A stretch of DNA of 64,000 nucleotides from Streptomyces luteogriseus (lineage in GTDB: Bacteria > Actinomycetota > Actinomycetes > Streptomycetales > Streptomycetaceae): positions 434,001 through 498,000 of the forward strand of contig NZ_JACHMS010000001.1 of NCBI RefSeq assembly GCF_014205055.1, given 5' to 3'. Position numbers and translations under genes: made by a program. Under the pieces are notes generated by a model. That model saw only the letters and a list, made by a program, of their open reading frames with translations, was not told where the DNA came from and did no database searches. Below, one piece after another: positions 8,600-17,162 of this stretch. Position 1 is the first letter of the stretch. Each line of letters begins with the position of its first letter.

Positions 8600-9583
8600 T
8601 CACCAGCGGGATTCGACCTGGTCCTTGATGCGCCGGTCGTACAGGGCGCGGATCGCCGTCAGCGTCTCCCCGGGCAGCTGCGGGAGGCGGGCGGCGGCCG
8701 CGTTGGCCCGGGCCTGTTCGGGTGAGCGGGCGCCGGGGATCACGGTCGTGACGCCGGGCTGCTCGACGATCCAGCGCAGGGCCAGCTGGGCCGGGGTGTA
8801 TCCCTCGGGGGCGAGCGCCGCGAACTCGGCGGCCGCCTCGACACCGGTGGCGTAGTCGACGCCGGAGAAGGTCTCACCCTGGTCGAAGGCCTCGCCGTGC
8901 CGGTTGTAGGTGCGGTGGTCGTTCTCCGGGAAGACGGTGTCCCGGGTGTATTTGCCCGACAGCAGGCCGGAGGCCAGCGGAACGCGGGCGATGATGCCGA
9001 CGCCCGCCTCGCGCGCGGCCGGGAGCACCTCGCGCAGGGGCTTCATGCGGAACGGGTTCAGGATGATCTGCACGCTCGCCACGTTCGGCCGGGCGATCGC
9101 GGTCAGCGCCTCCTGGCAGGTCTCGACGCTGACGCCGTAGGCGGCGACGCGCTCCTCCTCGACGAGGGTGTCGAGTGCGTCGAACACCTCGTCCGTGGAG
9201 TAGACGGGCCTCGGCGGGCAGTGCAGCTGCACCAGGTCGATGCGGTCGACGCCCAGGTTGCGCCGGGAGCGGTCGTTCCAGGCGCGGAAGTTGTCGAGCA
9301 CGTAGTTCCCGGGGATCTGGTCGACCCGGCGGCCCATCTTCGTGGCGACCATGACGTGCAGGTCCGGGCGGCCGCTGAGGAACGCGGCGATGGTCTGCTC
9401 GCTGCGGCCGTCGCCGTACACGTCGGCGGTGTCGAAGAAGGTCACCCCGGACTCGGCCGCCGTCTCCAGTACCGCGAGGGCGTCCTTGTCGTCGACGTCT
9501 CCCCAGTCGGCCCCCAGTTGCCAGGTGCCCAGACCGATGACGGAGGCGTGCTGATCCGACCTGTCGAATGTGCGCTCGTCCAT
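8600..9583 (-). CDS. Aldo/keto reductase
   Basis: The protein has 327 residues, starting MDERTFDRSD. The AKR barrel is clear: GLGTWQLGADWG, FDTADVYGDGRSE with the catalytic Asp/Tyr, TKMGRRV with the catalytic Lys, LVQLHCPP with the His, and a C-terminal NADPH site TTVIPGARSPEQARANAAA. It lies divergent to the cholesterol-oxidase-like gene, and a perfect 12-bp inverted repeat stands between the two. No good ribosome-binding site precedes the ATG at 9583. Substrate unknown. Confidence 0.88.
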   Translation of the reverse strand: MDERTFDRSDQHASVIGLGTWQLGADWGDVDDKDALAVLETAAESGVTFFDTADVYGDGRSEQTIAAFLSGRPDLHVMVATKMGRRVDQIPGNYVLDNFRAWNDRSRRNLGVDRIDLVQLHCPPRPVYSTDEVFDALDTLVEEERVAAYGVSVETCQEALTAIARPNVASVQIILNPFRMKPLREVLPAAREAGVGIIARVPLASGLLSGKYTRDTVFPENDHRTYNRHGEAFDQGETFSGVDYATGVEAAAEFAALAPEGYTPAQLALRWIVEQPGVTTVIPGARSPEQARANAAAARLPQLPGETLTAIRALYDRRIKDQVESRW

Positions 9584-9648
9584 GGGCGTCAGTCTGTCAT
9601 CCGTCACGGCACCGCGCGGAACGTGTCGATCCGGCTCGTCGAGACCGC

Positions 9649-9674
9649 CCGATTCACTCGCACGAGTGAATCGG
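9649..9674. promoter_or_regulatory. Perfect 12-bp inverted repeat, probable repressor operator
   Basis: CCGATTCACTCG and CGAGTGAATCGG are separated by CA, giving 12-bp arms with dyad symmetry. It sits midway between the divergent aldo/keto reductase and flavin-oxidase genes. The form fits a homodimeric repressor of the TetR or MarR type. A decayed TetR gene lies just beyond the oxidase gene, at 11459-11715. Confidence 0.7.
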
Positions 9675-9708
9675 TGCGACAGGAACGCGTCACGTGTCAA
9701 CCAGCCCC

Positions 9709-9714
9709 TAGCGT
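9709..9714 (+). promoter_or_regulatory. TAGCGT -10 element for a leaderless transcript
   Basis: TAGCGT lies 8 nt before the GTG at 9723, and no Shine-Dalgarno sequence is present. This spacing places transcription initiation at or next to the start codon. The inverted repeat at 9649-9674 lies just upstream, positioned to occlude polymerase. Confidence 0.5.
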
Positions 9715-9722
9715 GACTCCAC

Positions 9723-11462
9723 GTGACCACTGGTGCAACGAACAACTACCCGTCGGCCGCCTCCTCCTGGACCCGCAGGGGCTTCCTCCGCACCGCCGCG
9801 GCACTGGCCGTGGTGCCCGGTCTGCCGGCGGATCCGGCGGCCGCCGCCGCGGAGTTGCCGGACTTCCCGGCGGATGTCGCGCTGTACCGCTCGGCGTACC
9901 GCAACTGGGTCGGCGAGATCACCGCCGACGGCCTGTGGGCCTGTGCGCCGGGCAGCCCGGACGAACTGGTCGACGTCGTCAACTGGGCGTGGCGGCACGG
10001 GTGGCGGGTGCGCGCCCGGGGCGCCTCGCACGGCTGGTCGCCCCTGACGGTCACGGAGGGGACGCCGTCCGGCGCGCCGGTCCTCCTCGTCGACACCTCG
10101 CCCCACCTCACCGGTCTGGCCCTGGACTCCCCCACCGCCGTGCGCGCCGGAACCGGCGTGACCATGGAGGCGCTGCTGACCTTCCTGGAGGAGCACGGTC
10201 TCGGCGTCACGGCCGCGCCCGCTCCCGGGGTCCTGACCCTGGGCGGCGCCCTCGCCGTCGACGCGCACGGCACCGCAGTTCCCGCGCGGGGCGAGCGACG
10301 GCCGCCCGGGCACACATACGGCTCGCTCAGCAATCTGGTCCTGTCCCTGACGGCTGTCGTGTGGGACGCCCGGGCCGGCGCGTACGTGCTGCACACGTTC
10401 CACCGGGACGAGGCGGACTGCGCCGCGCTGCTGACCCACCTCGGCCGGGCCCTGGTGACGGAGGTGGTGCTGCGGGCGGGCGCGAACACCGACCTCAGGT
10501 GCGTGAGCCGTACCGACATCCCGGCCGGGGAGCTGTTCGCCGCGCCCGGCTCGGGCGACGCGCGGACCTTCGCGAGCTTCCTGGACGAGGCGGGGCGGGT
10601 CGAGGCGATCTGGTTCGCCTTCACCGAGCATCCCTGGCTGAAGGTGTGGAGCGTCTCCCCCACCCGGCCGCTGACCTCGCGGAAGGTGACCCGGCCGTAC
10701 AACTACCCGTTCTCGGACAACATCCCGGGGCCGGTGGCGGAGCTGGTCGGCCGGATGACGTCGGACGCGGCCTGGTACCTGGCGCCGCTGCTCGGAACCG
10801 CGCAGTACGAGGCCGCCGCGCTGGGGCTGGTGACGACGCTGTCCGCCGACCTCTGGGGGCCGTCCAAGAACACGCTGCTGTATCTGAAGCCGAGCACGCT
10901 GCGGGTGCACGCCAACGGCTACGCGGTCCTCACCTCCCGGGACCGGGTGCAGCGGGTCGTCTCCGAGTTCGCCGCGTTCTACCGGGAGCGGCTGACGGCC
11001 TACGCCGCCCGGGGCAGCTTCCCGGTCAACGGCTCGGTGGAGATCCGGGTGACGGGCCTGGACGAGCCGGGCGAGGCCGGGGTGGCCGGGGCCCGGACAC
11101 CGCTGCTGTCGGCGCTCCGGCCGCCCGCGGACCATCCCGAGTGGGACACGGCCGTGTGGCTGGACATCCTGACGCTGCCGGGCACGCCGGACGCGGAGGC
11201 GTTCCTGCGCGAGATCGAGCGGTTCCTGCTGCGCACCTTCGACGGCGGGTCCGCGCTCACCCGGGTCGAATGGTCCAAGGGGTGGGCGTACACGGACGAC
11301 GGGGTGTGGAGCGACGAGGAGGTGCTGGGCGGCGTCGTCCCGGCGGCGGTCGGCCCGTCCGAGTGGGCGGAGGCGGACGCGGCGCTGGACCGGCTCGATC
11401 CGCACCGCGTGTACGGCAACGCGTTCCTGGACCGGCTGTTCGGCAAGGCGGACGCGCCCTAG
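9723..11462 (+). CDS. Secreted cholesterol-oxidase-type flavoprotein (VAO family, covalent FAD)
   Basis: The protein has 579 residues. A twin-arginine signal (TRRGFLR, then a hydrophobic Ala-rich stretch to about residue 45) directs Tat export. The FAD-binding PCMH-type domain covers about 60-260. ARGASHGWSPL holds the His expected to bind FAD covalently in type II (Brevibacterium sterolicum) cholesterol oxidase. The pair EIR in SVEIRVTGLD matches that enzyme's Glu-x-Arg oxygen gate. The C-terminal half is the family's substrate-binding domain. These enzymes oxidise and isomerise 3-beta-hydroxysteroids and produce H2O2. Actual substrate unproven. Its stop overlaps that of a TetR remnant by 4 nt. 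Confidence 0.82.
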   Translation: MTTGATNNYPSAASSWTRRGFLRTAAALAVVPGLPADPAAAAAELPDFPADVALYRSAYRNWVGEITADGLWACAPGSPDELVDVVNWAWRHGWRVRARGASHGWSPLTVTEGTPSGAPVLLVDTSPHLTGLALDSPTAVRAGTGVTMEALLTFLEEHGLGVTAAPAPGVLTLGGALAVDAHGTAVPARGERRPPGHTYGSLSNLVLSLTAVVWDARAGAYVLHTFHRDEADCAALLTHLGRALVTEVVLRAGANTDLRCVSRTDIPAGELFAAPGSGDARTFASFLDEAGRVEAIWFAFTEHPWLKVWSVSPTRPLTSRKVTRPYNYPFSDNIPGPVAELVGRMTSDAAWYLAPLLGTAQYEAAALGLVTTLSADLWGPSKNTLLYLKPSTLRVHANGYAVLTSRDRVQRVVSEFAAFYRERLTAYAARGSFPVNGSVEIRVTGLDEPGEAGVAGARTPLLSALRPPADHPEWDTAVWLDILTLPGTPDAEAFLREIERFLLRTFDGGSALTRVEWSKGWAYTDDGVWSDEEVLGGVVPAAVGPSEWAEADAALDRLDPHRVYGNAFLDRLFGKADAP

Positions 11463-11715
11463 GCCGTGAAGTATGCCTGGACGGTCGGGGCGTACCGGTC
11501 CACCAGGGTCTCGACGGCGTGCGCCCGCAGCTCGGTGCCGCGGGCGATGCCGTACGTCACGCCGAGGCCGAGCAGGGTCGCGACGGCGAGTTCGGCGCGC
11601 AGGCCCGCGTCGGGGCCGGTGAGGCGGGCGGTGAGGCGGTCGGTCACCTGGGTGCGGAAGTTGGCGCGCAGGATGTCGCCCTGCTCTCTGTGCAGGGGTT
11701 CACCCAAGCCTCGGA
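11459..11715 (-). pseudogene. TetR-family regulator remnant (C-terminal part only)
   Basis: About 80 codons ending in TAG at 11459-11461 read like the ligand-binding end of a TetR repressor: DILRANFRTQVTDRL, TLLGLGVTYGIARGTELRA, VDRYAPTVQAYF. The DNA-binding domain is missing. Upstream sequence in this frame is only antisense-like shadow of the monooxygenase gene, which ends at 11716 in another frame. The stop overlaps that of the convergent oxidase gene, as in a normal gene pair, so the N-terminal part was probably lost by deletion. A weak internal GTG exists but no start signal. Confidence 0.7.
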
Positions 11716-12921
11716 CTATTCCCGCGAGGCCAGCGACCGCGCGTGCACGGTGCGCGCGACCTTCGGCCCCAGCCAGCGCTTGAACCGCCGCAGCGGTTCC
11801 AGTTGCCCGGCGGCCCGGTCGAGCCGGTAGTACAGCTGGGGCGGGACGTAGGGCAGCAGGGGCGAGTGGCGCTGGCCGAGCAGGGCGAACATGCGCTCCG
11901 GCGGCAGGTGCATGTAGCGCGGCAGGTTCTCGTACCACTGGGCGCTGTAGCGGGCCGCGCTCTGCACGGGCAGGAGGGCCGCTCTGCGTTCCCGCTCGTA
12001 GCGGGCGAGGGCCTGCGGGAGTTCGGGGTGCTCGCGCAGCGCGGCGGCCAGGGCGATCGCGTCCTCCAGGGCGAGGGTGGTGCCGGCGCCGATGGAGTAG
12101 TGGGTGGTGTGGGCGGCGTCGCCGAGCAGGACCAGGTTGCCGTGGTGCCAGGTGTCGTTGGTGAGGGTGCGGAAGGTCTGCCACGGGGTGCCGCCGGGGC
12201 GGCCCAGCAGGGGGTGCCCGTCCAGGACGTCGACGAAGAGCTTTTCCAGCAGGGCGCGGCTGTCGGCCTCGCTCGCCCGGTCGAGTCCCAGGCCGGTCCA
12301 GGTCTCGGGCGCGCATTCGACGACGCAGGTGCTGCGGTCGGGGCCGTAGCCGTAGCCGTAGCACCAGATCCAGCCGTGGGCGGTTTCCACGAAGGCGAAG
12401 GTGAAGGCGTCGAAGACCTTGGTGGTGCCGAGCCAGACGTAGTGGTTGCGCCCGGGCGTGAGCCGGCTGCCGAAGTGTGGGGCGTGGCGGGTGCGCAGGG
12501 CGCTGCGGACACCGTCGGCCGCCACGATCAGGTCGGCGCCGGAGGGCAGGTCGCCGGGGGTGATCTCGCGCTCGTACTCCAGACGTACGCCGAGGTCGCG
12601 GGCCCGGGCGGCGAGGATCTCCAGCAGCCGGTGGCGGCCGATGCCGTGGCCCTGGTCGCCGCTGTGCCGGGTCGTCAGGCCCCGGACGTGGGCGACGCCG
12701 GCGCTCCAGCGGACCGAGTCGGCGTCGAGGACGTCCGCCGACTCGGGGTCCTTCTCGTGGAGCCGGTCGAGCAGGTGGCGCCAGTACGTCACGCCCCAGC
12801 CGTAGGTGGAACCCTCCGGATCGCGTTCGTAGACGGTGACGTCGTGGGACGGGTCCTGCCGCTTGAGCAGGATCGAGAGGTACAGACCGGCTGGTCCGCC
12901 ACCGACACAGGCGACCTTCAC
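11716..12921 (-). CDS. FAD-dependent aromatic monooxygenase-like protein
   Basis: The protein has 401 residues. The GTG at 12921 is chosen because AGGGG lies 5 nt upstream; GTG 12927 would sit on the ribosome-binding site. The Rossmann motif CVGGGPAGLYLSILL opens the protein, and the second FAD motif is GDAAHTTHYSIGAGT. ADGVRSALR follows the ribose-binding strand. The GDAAHTTHYSIG form resembles the flavin hydroxylases acting on anthraniloyl- or salicylyl-CoA and the tryptophan-derived VioC/VioD enzymes. The substrate is not known. It ends against a TetR remnant. Confidence 0.8.
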   Translation of the reverse strand: MKVACVGGGPAGLYLSILLKRQDPSHDVTVYERDPEGSTYGWGVTYWRHLLDRLHEKDPESADVLDADSVRWSAGVAHVRGLTTRHSGDQGHGIGRHRLLEILAARARDLGVRLEYEREITPGDLPSGADLIVAADGVRSALRTRHAPHFGSRLTPGRNHYVWLGTTKVFDAFTFAFVETAHGWIWCYGYGYGPDRSTCVVECAPETWTGLGLDRASEADSRALLEKLFVDVLDGHPLLGRPGGTPWQTFRTLTNDTWHHGNLVLLGDAAHTTHYSIGAGTTLALEDAIALAAALREHPELPQALARYERERRAALLPVQSAARYSAQWYENLPRYMHLPPERMFALLGQRHSPLLPYVPPQLYYRLDRAAGQLEPLRRFKRWLGPKVARTVHARSLASRE

Positions 12922-13267
12922 GAACACCCCTGAGAATTACCGAGAGCTGTCGATTGCGGACGCAGAGTAGCAGGGGGCGGGTGCCTCCGACCGGACCGCC
13001 GGATCGCGCCAGTTTCGCGGCGTGACGCGTACCACGAGTCACGGGCCGCGCGGACAGAAACATCCGTCACAACACCTCCCACGGGTGGAATTTCCCCTTC
13101 CGAACGGGCGCGCGACTCTCCCACGGCAAGATCATCTTCGTTCAACCTTGCATGACATAAGGGGAATTGCCCGGATCGCAGCCAACCGGCTCGCGTGGAT
13201 TTCTCCCGGTAGCGGGCGGGCCGATAGGCATGCGGGGTCATCAACCCGACCCACCCAGGAGGTCCGT
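12922..13267. other. melC: Divergent promoter region ahead of melC1
   Basis: About 345 bp separate the monooxygenase start from melC1. The less GC-rich stretch 13130-13165 (TTCAACCTTGCATGACATAAGG) is the best candidate for the mel promoter, but I cannot assign a sigma-factor class. No gene of its own is visible. melC operons of other streptomycetes respond to amino acids and copper; no operator can be named here. Confidence 0.4.
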
Positions 13268-13636
13268 ATGCCGGAACTCAGCCGTCGCAGCGCGCTCACC
13301 GCCGCGGCCGTCCTCGCCACGAGCGCCGGGACGTTGTCAGCCGTCGCCCCGGCGTCGGCCGCCGGGCACCACGACTCCCCCGGAACCTTCGACGAGGTCT
13401 ACAAGGGGCGCCGGATACAGGGCCGGCCGGCCACCGGGTCCGGTCACCACGCCCATCACGGCGCGGGTTACGCGGTGTTCGTCGACGGGGTCGAGCTGCA
13501 TGTGATGCGCAACGCCGACGGCAGCTGGATCAGCGTCGTCAGCCACTACGACCCGGTGGCCACCCCGCGCGCCGCCGCCCGCGCCGCGGTGGACGAGCTG
13601 CAGGGCGCGCCCCTGCTGCCCTTCCCCGCCAACTGA
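13268..13636 (+). CDS. melC1: Tyrosinase copper chaperone MelC1 (caddie)
   Basis: The protein has 122 residues, with GGAGG 6 nt before the ATG. A twin-arginine signal ([17 protein letters not shown], cleavage near residue 32) is followed by the caddie domain. The domain carries [13 protein letters not shown], the His-rich HHAHHGAGY and [40 protein letters not shown]. MelC1 binds MelC2, delivers copper and carries it out through the Tat pathway. The gene lies 32 nt before melC2 in the usual operon order. Confidence 0.95.
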   Translation: MPELSRRSALTAAAVLATSAGTLSAVAPASAAGHHDSPGTFDEVYKGRRIQGRPATGSGHHAHHGAGYAVFVDGVELHVMRNADGSWISVVSHYDPVATPRAAARAAVDELQGAPLLPFPAN

Positions 13637-13668
13637 CCCGCACCGCAAGGCATCTGGAGCACCCGCAC

Positions 13669-14490
13669 ATGGCAGTCCGCAAGAACCAGGCCACCCTGAC
13701 CGCCGACGAGAAGCGGCGTTTCGTCGCCGCGCTGCTGGAGCTGAAGCGCAGCGGCCGTTACGACGAGTTCGTCACGACCCACAACGCGTTCATCGTCTCC
13801 GACACCGACAACGGCGAGCGGACCGGGCACCGCTCACCGTCCTTCCTGCCCTGGCACCGAAGATTCCTGCTGGAGTTCGAGCGGGCGCTGCAGTCGGTGG
13901 ACGCGTCGGTGTCGCTGCCGTACTGGGACTGGACCGTCGACCGTACGCCGCGCGCCTCGCTGTGGGCGCCCGACTTCCTCGGCGGCACCGGGCGGGAGCG
14001 GGACGGCCGGGTGACGGACGGTCCGTTCTCCGCGTCGGGCGGGAACTGGCCGGTCAGTGTGCGGGTCGACAGCCGTACGTTCCTGCGGCGCTCCCTCGGC
14101 TCCGGGACGCGCGAGCTGCCGACGCGGGCCGACGTCGAGTCGGTGCTGTCGATGTCCACGTACGACATGGCGCCGTGGAACAGCGGCTCGGACGGCTTCC
14201 GCAACCACCTCGAAGGGTGGCGGGGCGTCAACCTGCACAACCGCGTCCACGTCTGGGTCGGCGGACAGATGGCCACCGGGGTGTCCCCCAACGACCCGGT
14301 GTTCTGGCTGCACCACGCCTACATAGACAAGCTGTGGGCCGAGTGGCAGCGCCGGCACCCCGGCTCCGGCTATCTTCCGGCCGCGGGCACGCCGAACGTG
14401 ATCGACCTCAACGAGACGATGCGGCCCTGGCACGACATGAGCCCGGCGGACCTGCTGGACCACACACCGCACTACACGTTCGACGTCTGA
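13669..14490 (+). CDS. melC2: Tyrosinase MelC2
   Basis: The protein has 273 residues, the normal Streptomyces length. It is a type-3 copper enzyme that hydroxylates monophenols and oxidises o-diphenols to quinones, giving melanin. All six copper ligands are visible. CuA: His38 in TTHNAF, His54 in TGHRSPSF, His63 in PWHRRF. CuB: His190 and His194 in NLHNRVHVW, and His216 in FWLHHAYID. There is no signal peptide, as expected for a protein exported on MelC1. The stop abuts the convergent RNase H gene without a gap. Confidence 0.97.
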   Translation: MAVRKNQATLTADEKRRFVAALLELKRSGRYDEFVTTHNAFIVSDTDNGERTGHRSPSFLPWHRRFLLEFERALQSVDASVSLPYWDWTVDRTPRASLWAPDFLGGTGRERDGRVTDGPFSASGGNWPVSVRVDSRTFLRRSLGSGTRELPTRADVESVLSMSTYDMAPWNSGSDGFRNHLEGWRGVNLHNRVHVWVGGQMATGVSPNDPVFWLHHAYIDKLWAEWQRRHPGSGYLPAAGTPNVIDLNETMRPWHDMSPADLLDHTPHYTFDV

Positions 14491-15204
14491 TCAGACGGTC
14501 GCGCCCGTGCGGCACTCCGGGTGGCCCCACCCGCTGTCGTTCTTGGCGATGGGCTCGCCGGCCGCGTACGAGCGGCCGCACACGCACCGGCCGGGGAACT
14601 TCGCCTTGATGGTGCGCGGGGAGCCCTTACCGCCCGCGGTCTTGGCCGTGCGGGCCGCGCCGCCGCGTGGGCGGGAGCGGGGGGCCTTCGCCGGGGTGTC
14701 CGGGGAGGGCGGCGGCTCGGGGGAGCCGAGGCCGCTGCCCGCGGGCTCCTGGATGGTGGCGGCCTGGCTGGCGGCGCGGTCGGCGAAGTCGTTGAGCCGG
14801 TCGCCGTCGACCTGGTGGGCGGGGACGTAGCGGAACTCGACCGAGCGGCCGTCCAGGAGTTCGTCGATGCGCACGACGAGGTCCTGGTTGGCGACCGGCT
14901 TGCCGGCGGCGGTCTTCCAGCCGTTGCGCTTCCAGCCGGGCAGCCACGTGGTGACGGCCTTCATCGCGTACTGCGAGTCCATGCGGATCTCGAGCGGCAC
15001 GTCCGGCTCGGTCGCCGTCAGCAGGCGCTCCAGCGCGGTGAGTTCGGCGACGTTGTTGGTGGCCTTGCCGAGCGGCCCCGCCTCCCACCGCTCCGGCGTC
15101 TCGGAAGCGTCGGCTACGACCCAGGCCCAGCCGGCGGGCCCGGGATTCCCCTTCGAAGCCCCGTCGCACGCGGCCACTACACGTTCACGCATACGCTCGA
15201 TCAT
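14491..15204 (-). CDS. rnhA: Ribonuclease HI with C-terminal zinc-binding tail
   Basis: The protein has 237 residues. The RNase H domain spans 1-150 with the catalytic carboxylates Asp14 (ACDGASKGNPG), Glu54 (NNVAELTAL), Asp76 (RMDSQYA) and Asp139 (RLNDFAD), and His130. It cuts the RNA strand of RNA-DNA hybrids. A Pro/Arg/Lys-rich linker at about 155-205 leads to a C-terminal knuckle (CVCGRSYAAGEPI with WGHPEC) that probably binds zinc. The N-terminal start is uncertain: ATG 15204 or 15192, with no strong ribosome-binding site. Confidence 0.88.
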   Translation of the reverse strand: MIERMRERVVAACDGASKGNPGPAGWAWVVADASETPERWEAGPLGKATNNVAELTALERLLTATEPDVPLEIRMDSQYAMKAVTTWLPGWKRNGWKTAAGKPVANQDLVVRIDELLDGRSVEFRYVPAHQVDGDRLNDFADRAASQAATIQEPAGSGLGSPEPPPSPDTPAKAPRSRPRGGAARTAKTAGGKGSPRTIKAKFPGRCVCGRSYAAGEPIAKNDSGWGHPECRTGATV

Positions 15205-15268
15205 GCCATGACCGCGGGGGCCGTCCGGCCGGGAGGTCCGGGGGCCGGGGCGCCCGGGCGGCCACCCC

Positions 15269-16066
15269 TTAGGCCACGTCGGTCAGCTTCGGCATCTCGC
15301 CCTCGGTCGTCGTGGTGTCGATCACCGAGAGGTTCGCGCCCTGCGGGTCGCTGATCGCCGCGAACCGGCCGAAGGGAGTGGTCATCGGGCCGAACCGCAG
15401 CACCCCGCCGAGCTTGGTGGCCTTCGCCACGGCCTCGTCGCAGTCCGTGACCGTGAAGTAGACGTTGACGTACGGCTGCACGTCCGGCGGGAACTCCTCG
15501 CCCATCTTCATCCGGCCCAGCACGGAGCGCTCGCCCAGGTCGTAGATCCGGAAGTCCATCTCGCCGTCCTGCATGTCCCGCTGCCGGTAGGAGAAGACGG
15601 CGGGGAAGAACGCGTCGGACTTGTCCGGCTCGCGGGTGAAGACCTCCGCCCAGGCGTAGGCACCGGGTTCGCCCATCATCTGGAAGCCCTCGTGGGTGCC
15701 CGCCTGCCAGACGCCGAAGACGACACCACCCGGATCGCGGGCCAGGCACATGGTGCCGAAGTCGCCGACCTGCATCGGCTCCATCAGTACCTCGCCGCCG
15801 TGGTCACGGATGCGGGCCGCGGTGGCGGCGGCGTCCTGGGACGCGAAGTAGAGGCACCACTGCGACAGGCCCTCCTGGCCGGGCATGGGCGGGACGACGG
15901 CGGCGACCGCCTTGCCGTTCGCGTAGGCCTCCGTGTAGTTGCCGAACTCCGCGGACGCCTCGGCGAAGGTCCAGCCGAGGACCTCGCCGTAGAAGCTCTT
16001 GGCCCCTTCGAGGTCGCCGAACATCGCGTCGGCCCAGCACGGGGTTCCTTCAGGTTGCACGGCCAT
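15269..16066 (-). CDS. Two-domain VOC (glyoxalase-like) protein
   Basis: The protein has 265 residues, with AGAGGG 8 nt upstream of the ATG at 16066. Two tandem VOC domains are visible. The first begins PCWADAMFGDLEGAKSFYGEVLGW and ends DPGGVVFGVWQ. The second contains WAEVFTREPDKSDAFFPAVF and ends SDPQGANLSVI. This layout is common in Streptomyces proteins annotated as hydrolase or glyoxalase family; substrate unknown. The gene is divergent from the SGNH lipoprotein gene. Confidence 0.82.
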   Translation of the reverse strand: MAVQPEGTPCWADAMFGDLEGAKSFYGEVLGWTFAEASAEFGNYTEAYANGKAVAAVVPPMPGQEGLSQWCLYFASQDAAATAARIRDHGGEVLMEPMQVGDFGTMCLARDPGGVVFGVWQAGTHEGFQMMGEPGAYAWAEVFTREPDKSDAFFPAVFSYRQRDMQDGEMDFRIYDLGERSVLGRMKMGEEFPPDVQPYVNVYFTVTDCDEAVAKATKLGGVLRFGPMTTPFGRFAAISDPQGANLSVIDTTTTEGEMPKLTDVA

Positions 16067-16253
16067 GGCTGCGGCCCTCTCCGGACGAGTGGATCTTGAG
16101 TGAGGTCTGAGCGGAATCGTCCGCTTCCTCACGCTAGTCACCCGAGGGTCCGCTCGCGCGCCGAGCGGGCCGTCAGACGGCGGGCGTCTTCCCTCCGGCG
16201 CCCGGCTGTGCTTGCCTGAGTGCCCTTTCGGTGGCCGGGGCGGGAGTTGCCGT

Positions 16254-17153
16254 ATGCGCAAGCCGTGGGTCGTGGGTGTACTGCTGGCCGGGATGCTCCT
16301 CGGCGGGTGCGGGGATCCCGCGTCCGCACCCGAGGAGCCGGCACCGGCCGCACCGCGCGCGTCGGCGACCACCCACCAGCGCGCCCCCGCCTCCCCCGGC
16401 CCGGCACCGCGGAGGGCTCCCACGGTGCTGTACCTCGGCGACTCGCTGGCGATGGAGGGCCAGAAGGTCCTGGGCCAGGAGTTACGCCGGGACCTGAGGG
16501 CGAAGTACACCGGCGCCCCGTACTCGGGCACCACCCTGTGCGACTACCTGGAGGGCACGGCCGACCGTTCCCTGGTGCCGGCCTCGGACAAGGCCGCCGC
16601 GCTGGTGCGCAGGCTGCGGCCCGACGTCGTGGTCCTGCAGTTCTGGGGGAACTCCTGGGGCTACACGCCGTGCATGGACGGCATCACCTACGACAAGTCC
16701 CCGGCCCGGTACTTCAGCCGATACGACGCCGACGCGCTGCGGCTCACCGAGCAGATCGCCGCGGCCGGGGGCGCAGGCCGCCCGAGGATCGTCTGGGTGT
16801 CGCAGGGCCCGGATCCGATCACCCCCGACCGGGTCAGGCGTGTCAACGCGCTCTACGAGAAGCGGGCCGCCGCCTCGGGGGACCTCGTGGCGGACGCCGG
16901 GAAGGCGGTGAGCCCGGCCGGCGGCCGTTACACCTGGACGCGGTCCCTGCCGTGCACGGCGTACGAGCGTGCCCACCGCGGCCTGTGCACACAGTCCGGC
17001 CGCGACCGCACCGCCCTGCACCGCGACGACGACCATCTGCACTTCTGCCTGGCTCCGACCACCAGCCGGCCGAAGCCCTGCCCGGTCCGTTCCCCCGGGA
17101 TCCTGCGCATCGCCGGGGAGGTCGTCAAAACCGTTCGACAGGCGGCGCGTTGA
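16254..17153 (+). CDS. Secreted lipoprotein of the SGNH-hydrolase family, TTA-containing
   Basis: The protein has 299 residues. GGGAG 8 nt before the ATG at 16254 sets the start. A lipoprotein signal with lipobox LLGGC at about residues 16-20 predicts lipid anchoring outside the membrane. SGNH block I is GDSLAMEG, a later GNSWGY may supply block III, and DDDHLHF near the end supplies the catalytic Asp/His. Codon 77 is TTA (16482-16484), decoded in Streptomyces by the developmentally controlled bldA tRNA, so expression may be late. Likely an esterase or acyl-transfer enzyme on cell-surface glycans; exact substrate unknown. Confidence 0.8.
   Translation: MRKPWVVGVLLAGMLLGGCGDPASAPEEPAPAAPRASATTHQRAPASPGPAPRRAPTVLYLGDSLAMEGQKVLGQELRRDLRAKYTGAPYSGTTLCDYLEGTADRSLVPASDKAAALVRRLRPDVVVLQFWGNSWGYTPCMDGITYDKSPARYFSRYDADALRLTEQIAAAGGAGRPRIVWVSQGPDPITPDRVRRVNALYEKRAAASGDLVADAGKAVSPAGGRYTWTRSLPCTAYERAHRGLCTQSGRDRTALHRDDDHLHFCLAPTTSRPKPCPVRSPGILRIAGEVVKTVRQAAR
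16482..16484 (+). promoter_or_regulatory. TTA codon (bldA-dependent translation)
   Basis: This is an in-frame leucine TTA codon in the SGNH lipoprotein gene. TTA is very rare in Streptomyces and ties translation to the bldA tRNA. Confidence 0.85.
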
Positions 17154-17162
17154 ACCGCTCGA

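Noticed and set aside
13340..13830. Minus-strand frames opposite melC1/melC2
   Set aside because: Shadows of well-defined genes; no start signals and biased composition.
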